NCBI GenBank assembly: GCA_041488095.1
Contig: JBGPOP010000023.1
Span: forward strand, 1 to 64,000
DNA: 64,000 nucleotides
Source of the DNA: DASYPQ01 sp041488095
GTDB lineage: Bacteria; Planctomycetota; UBA1135; GCA-002686595
Direction: 5' to 3'
The first letter of the stretch is position 1. Each line of letters starts with the position of its first letter. Positions 60,389 to 64,000 of this stretch are shown here, one piece after another. The notes below the pieces were generated by a model. It searched no databases. It saw nothing but the letters and a program-made list of their open reading frames with translations, and was not told the origin of the DNA. Position numbers and translations under genes: made by a program.

Positions 60389-61158
60389 CGCTCTCTCGCT
60401 GCACCGTCCCGCGAGGAACGGGTCTCGGTGCCGGGCGCGGCGCGGCGCCGACCGCCGAAGCGGTGCGCCCAGAGGTTCACCGCGAACTCCCAGCACGTCG
60501 AGAGGCGCACGTTCGAGGCCCCGCCCCCGCGCGCGTGGCCCACCACGTCGCTCTCGACGACGGGGAGGCCGAGGCTCCTCGCCCGGATCAGGATCTCGGC
60601 GTCGAGGAACCAGTCCTTGGACTCGAGCCTCATCCGCTCCAGCCACTCGCGCGGCAGGATCTTGGGGTTGCCGTTGACATCGATCGAGCCGAGGCGCGGG
60701 AACAGCACCGCCATCGTCAGGTTGTAGGCCACCGAGACGATCTTGCGCCGCAGTCCGTCCCTGCGAAAGCGCCGGCGTACCTTGTAGAGTCGGGGGACCT
60801 GCGAGCGCGCTGCCTTCTCGAACAGGGCGGCCACGTCCTCCGCCGCGACCTGCCCGTCCGCGCACAGGATGCCGACCCACGGCGCGGTCGCGAGCGGCAG
60901 GCCGGCGAGCAGGCCGTTGCCGTACCCGCGGTTCACGTCGACCCGGACGACGACGAGCCGGGGGTGCCGCCGCGCCAGCTCCGCGAGGATCTCCCCGGTC
61001 CGGTCGCGCGATCCGTTGTCGACCGCGACGAGCTCGAGCCGCTTCCCGGAGCGTTCGAAGGCGGCGAAGAGCTCGGCGACGGTGGCCCCGACCACCTCCT
61101 CCTCGTCGTAGCAGGGCATGACCAGGGAGAGATCGGGACGCAGGTCGTCATCGGGCAC
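60385..61158 (-). CDS. GT2-family glycosyltransferase
   Basis: 257 residues, GTG start with a GAGGAG site upstream. LSLVMPCYDEEEVVGATV, AVDNGSRDRTG and a metal-site ILCADGQVA resemble polyprenyl-phosphate sugar synthases (DPM1-like). No C-terminal membrane helices. Could charge a lipid carrier with the CDP-derived sugar for the GT-C enzyme at the operon end. First gene of that operon. Confidence 0.85.
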   Translation of the reverse strand: MPDDDLRPDLSLVMPCYDEEEVVGATVAELFAAFERSGKRLELVAVDNGSRDRTGEILAELARRHPRLVVVRVDVNRGYGNGLLAGLPLATAPWVGILCADGQVAAEDVAALFEKAARSQVPRLYKVRRRFRRDGLRRKIVSVAYNLTMAVLFPRLGSIDVNGNPKILPREWLERMRLESKDWFLDAEILIRARSLGLPVVESDVVGHARGGGASNVRLSTCWEFAVNLWAHRFGGRRRAAPGTETRSSRDGAARER

Positions 61159-61595
61159 GGGGAGTCTCTCCTCGGTGGAGAGCCTACCCGCCTCCCCCGC
61201 CCCCCAAGAAACCGACGATTTCCCTGCAACCCTCGGAGGGCGCGCGGGTCCGCGGGGTGGCGCGTGATTCCACGCGGCGGGCGTCCCGTCGCGGCCACGC
61301 GCGATCTCGAACGCGAACGGAGGCGATCATGACGATCCTCCTCGGCCCGTCCGCGCGGGGGTCCCGCGCCTGCCTGTTCCTTGGCCTCACTGTCTCGCTT
61401 CCATCCGCGCTGACATCGTGCGGCGGCCCCGTGAACGCTGCGTCACAGGATCCGGGCCTCCCGTGCGGCCCCGCCATGACGTCGGCGGCGGTCCAGGAAG
61501 ACCTAAACGCTTGTTCACTTGCGGACTTCGTGCCGGCGCGTCGATACTGCCTTGACGGACCGGACTGGCAGCGGACCGGAGAAGAGGGGATCAAG
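61159..61595. other. Intergenic region with an untypical in-frame leader
   Basis: Lies upstream of the SBBP lipoprotein and holds no clear gene. An ATG at 61329, with a perfect GGAGG site 5 bases before it, is in frame with that gene and encodes a second lipoprotein signal (LTVSLPSALTSC). The sequence after it (to 61595) uses codons rare for this window (CTA, TCA, CTT, TGT), so it is probably not translated usefully. A weak promoter-like pair is TTGCGG (61519-61524), 18 bases, GATACT (61543-61548). Confidence 0.4.
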
Positions 61596-63716
61596 GTGCG
61601 AGGGATGAGGAGAGGTCTATCCCTGGGTCTCGCCCTGCTGACGGGATGCGTTGGAAGCGGGGGGGGCGGGAACACTTCGAGCGGCGACACGACGCCACCG
61701 CAGGTGCAGATCACGGAGCCGACGGGTTCGAGCTCCCTTTCGGGATCGACCGCGATCGTGGCCACGGCGAGCGACGACGTCGCCGTCGTCTCGGTGCAAT
61801 TCCAGCTGGACGGCGCCGACTTCGGCCCGCCGATCCAGCAAGCGCCCTGGCGCATGGCCTGGGATACGACCTCCGTCGCCGACGGCATCCACGTGCTCAC
61901 GGCGCTCGCCCTCGACGGCGCCCAGAACGAAGGCGATTCCGCGCCTGTCTCCGTCGACGTGTCGAACGCCTCGACCGGGGATACGACCCCGCCCCAGGTG
62001 GCGATCACTGCACCCGGAGGGTCGAGCACGCTCTCGGGCGCGACCGTGATCACGGCTTCGGCGAGCGACAACGTCGCGGTCGTCTCGGTCCAGATCCGGC
62101 TCGACGGCGCCGACCTCGGCCCGCCGATCGTGCAGCCGCCGTGGCGCATGGATTGGGACACGACCACCGTCTCCGACGGCCCCCACGTCCTCCTGGCGGT
62201 GGCCCTGGACGCGGCCCAGAACGCGGGGGTGTCCCCACCGGTCACCTTCGACGTGTCGAACACCCCGCCGGCACCCGCGCTGGAGTTCTCCACGTTCTTC
62301 GGCGACCAGGGGCTCGACACGGCGCGCGATGTCTTCGTCGACCGCTCCGGGTTCGTCTACGTCGTCGGCGGAACGGACTCGCCGAACTTCCCGACCACGC
62401 CGGGCGCCTACGACCGCACGTTCAACGGCGTCAACGACGCGTTCGTCGCCAAGTTCGCTCCGAACGGCGCGCTGGTCTTCTCGACGCTGCTCGGTGGACC
62501 GAACTACGACCGCGCCTACGCGATCGAAGTCGACGCGCAGGACGTGATCACCGTCGCCGGTCGCTGCGGCGATGGCTTCCCGACGACACCCGGCGCGCTG
62601 CAGCGCACGTTCGGCGGCGACACCAACCCGAATTCCTTGTACGGACCGCAGGACGGCTTCGTCACCCGGATCTCTCCCGACGGCTCGTCGCTGGTCTGGT
62701 CGACCTACTTCGGCGGCAACGGCCCCGACAGTCCGCGGGACATGGACCTCGACGGCGCCGGGAACGTGTACGTGGTCGCGGGGGTGCTCGGGCCCGACCC
62801 CTACGTGACGGCGGGATCCTTCGACACGACGTTCTCGGGGCCGACCGATGGGCTCGTGGCCGAGATCTCCGCCGACGGATCGCATCTCGTGTGGGGCTCG
62901 TACTTCGGCGGCAGCGGACCGGACGGGGGCACGCCCTCGATCCGGGTGGCGACCGACGGGACGGCGTGGGTGCTCAGCGGCACGCAATCGGCGGATTTCC
63001 CCGTGACGAGCGGCGCGTACCAGCGTGTGCTCGGCGGAGGGATCGACCTGGTCCTGCTCAAGATCGCCCCCGGCGGCGGGTCGCTCCTCTACGCGACCTT
63101 CCTCGGCGGCAGCGGCACCGAGTTCACCGAGACCCACGGCCTGTGGGTCGACGCGAACGGCGAGGCCGTGGTCGCGGCCACGACGACGTCCACCGACCTG
63201 CCCTTCGTCGCCGCCTCGATCCCGCCCTCGTTCCAGCCCGCGTACGGCGGCACCGGAGGCACCGGGACGGGCGCGAACACGAACTACCCCGGGGACGGCT
63301 TCGTGGCACGGATCTCGGCCGACGGATCGCAGCTCCTCGCATTCACCTACCTCGGCGGCTCGGCCGGCGAGGGCATCGAGGGCGTCGCGGTCGACGGGAT
63401 GGGGAGCGTGATCGTCACCGGGGCCACCTACTCGCCCAACTTCCCCGTGACCGCGGATGCGTTCCAGAGACTGAAGAGCGGCCTGGCCGACACCTTCGTC
63501 GCGCGGCTCTCGCCCGACCTCTCGACGCTCGAGTTCGGGACGTTCTTCGGTGGGAGCGGCGAGGACTTCGGCCGCTCCCTGGCGGTCGGCGCGGGCGGTC
63601 GGGCGGTGTGCGTCGGGATGACCGCCTCGGCCAACTATCCGACCACCCCCGGAGCCTACGAACCGATCTACGGAGGCGGCGCGGACGACGCGTTCCTCGT
63701 CACGATCGATTTCTAG
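61596..63716 (+). CDS. Ig-like and SBBP-repeat lipoprotein
   Basis: 706 residues from GTG 61596 (GAGGGG site, 6-base spacing; ATG 61605 is close by). Lipoprotein signal LGLALLTGC. Two 98-residue Ig-like domains are tandem copies (both begin GDTTPPQV and contain LDGAD and GPPI). The rest is SBBP-type beta-propeller repeats such as STFFGDQGLDTARDV and YVVGGTDSPNFPTTPGAY. Probably on the outer surface. The frame is open upstream to 61257 and includes a second signal at 61329; see that entry. Confidence 0.85.
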   Translation: MRGMRRGLSLGLALLTGCVGSGGGGNTSSGDTTPPQVQITEPTGSSSLSGSTAIVATASDDVAVVSVQFQLDGADFGPPIQQAPWRMAWDTTSVADGIHVLTALALDGAQNEGDSAPVSVDVSNASTGDTTPPQVAITAPGGSSTLSGATVITASASDNVAVVSVQIRLDGADLGPPIVQPPWRMDWDTTTVSDGPHVLLAVALDAAQNAGVSPPVTFDVSNTPPAPALEFSTFFGDQGLDTARDVFVDRSGFVYVVGGTDSPNFPTTPGAYDRTFNGVNDAFVAKFAPNGALVFSTLLGGPNYDRAYAIEVDAQDVITVAGRCGDGFPTTPGALQRTFGGDTNPNSLYGPQDGFVTRISPDGSSLVWSTYFGGNGPDSPRDMDLDGAGNVYVVAGVLGPDPYVTAGSFDTTFSGPTDGLVAEISADGSHLVWGSYFGGSGPDGGTPSIRVATDGTAWVLSGTQSADFPVTSGAYQRVLGGGIDLVLLKIAPGGGSLLYATFLGGSGTEFTETHGLWVDANGEAVVAATTTSTDLPFVAASIPPSFQPAYGGTGGTGTGANTNYPGDGFVARISADGSQLLAFTYLGGSAGEGIEGVAVDGMGSVIVTGATYSPNFPVTADAFQRLKSGLADTFVARLSPDLSTLEFGTFFGGSGEDFGRSLAVGAGGRAVCVGMTASANYPTTPGAYEPIYGGGADDAFLVTIDF
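61683..62270 (+). repeat. Tandem Ig-like domain duplication
   Basis: Two copies with a 294-base period (61683 and 61977). Each encodes GDTTPPQV, then VVSVQ, LDGAD and a WRM-x-WDTT segment. Conservation is high at protein level, which indicates recent duplication or recombination between domains. Confidence 0.8.
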
Positions 63717-63723
63717 CCGCTCG

Positions 63724-64000
63724 TCAGCGCTTTCCTCCCGCGCCCTCCTCGCCCGCGTAGCCCAACGCGCGCAGCGCCGCGTCGCGCTCGCGCGAGAGCG
63801 CCCCGGACTCGACCTTCACGTTCTCGCCGGGCGGGTGGTTCGCCACCCACTCGGCCAGGCGTCGCTCCAACTCCAGGACGAGCTGCGGGTTCTGCGCGGC
63901 CGTGTCGTGCAGTTCGCGGGGATCCGCGGCCAGGTCGTAGAGCTCGACCTTCCCGCGCTCGTCCTCGAATAGGCGCCAGCTCCCCATGCGGATCGTCCTC
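63724..64000 (-). CDS. Sulfatase, C-terminal part (runs off window)
   Basis: The last ~91 residues of a protein whose 5' end lies beyond 64000. The text RMGSWRLFEDERGKVELYDL and LAADPRELHDTAAQNP is the standard C-terminal element of type I sulfatases, where the substrate-binding strand and a closing helix lie. The catalytic domain is outside the window, so nucleophile and specificity are unknown. Converges with the SBBP gene, 7 bases between stops. Confidence 0.8.
   Translation of the reverse strand, partial: RTIRMGSWRLFEDERGKVELYDLAADPRELHDTAAQNPQLVLELERRLAEWVANHPPGENVKVESGALSRERDAALRALGYAGEEGAGGKR

Noticed and set aside
1..64000. tRNA, rRNA, insertion sequence, phage or integrase genes
   Set aside because: No T-arm/acceptor patterns, transposase motifs or terminal inverted repeats were recognised by eye; a tRNA scan would be decisive.

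Overview
The window is about 70% GC, with tightly packed genes and many ATGA/GTGA start-stop overlaps. It reads as one bacterial chromosome segment. The best lineage clue is the C-terminal module of the secreted protein at 35744-37600 (motif FGDGSGTACPCGN). From memory this module is common in Planctomycetota. SBBP-repeat lipoproteins, carboxypeptidase-regulatory-domain proteins and many GT-C-like membrane proteins fit that too. The lineage is inference; no rRNA or tRNA gene was recognised.

Layout. 1-624: no protein gene, but two near-identical ~117-bp structured repeats set exactly 180 bp apart, then a run of perfect hairpins. 625-12044: mostly housekeeping and secreted proteins: an esterase-like lipoprotein, an NHL-type protein, gltX, a divergent adenosine deaminase, a beta-propeller/di-haem cytochrome fusion, queF, and a large membrane protein. 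12230-21983: a copper/silver efflux locus. It holds a Cys-rich secreted protein, a TolC-type outer-membrane factor, a CusB-type adaptor with two metal-binding segments, a CusA pump with all three substrate methionines, a heavy-metal-binding mini-gene broken by one base, an HtrA protease, the severed tail of a second TolC-like protein, a beta-barrel protein, a YHS metallochaperone-like lipoprotein and a 31-residue membrane peptide.

21990-61158: a 39-kb cell-envelope glycan region made of several operons. It encodes eight or so GT-C-like multi-pass membrane proteins (one more lies at 9849-12044), four GT2 and two GT4 glycosyltransferases, two related FAD-dependent oxidoreductases, two SGNH hydrolases, a sulfatase-fold enzyme with Thr in place of Cys/Ser, a polysaccharide deacetylase next to two paralogous small membrane proteins, a YaeI-like phosphoesterase with altered metal ligands, a UPF0104-type flippase-like protein and a radical SAM/SPASM protein. 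It also has a CDP-sugar cassette (cytidylyltransferase, 4,6-dehydratase, C-methyltransferase, GT2, GT-C). Inside this region are two secreted proteins that share an N-terminal beta-propeller but have different C-termini, and a carboxypeptidase-regulatory repeat protein. 61159-64000: an SBBP-repeat lipoprotein and the C-terminus of a sulfatase that runs off the window.

Promoters. Several starts lie only 6-9 bases after a TANNNT -10-like box, which suggests leaderless mRNAs. The clearest case is the almost perfectly symmetric divergent promoter region at 28341-28429. The most unusual local features are the tandem structured repeats at the left edge, the rearranged and frameshifted part of the cus operon, and that symmetric control region.
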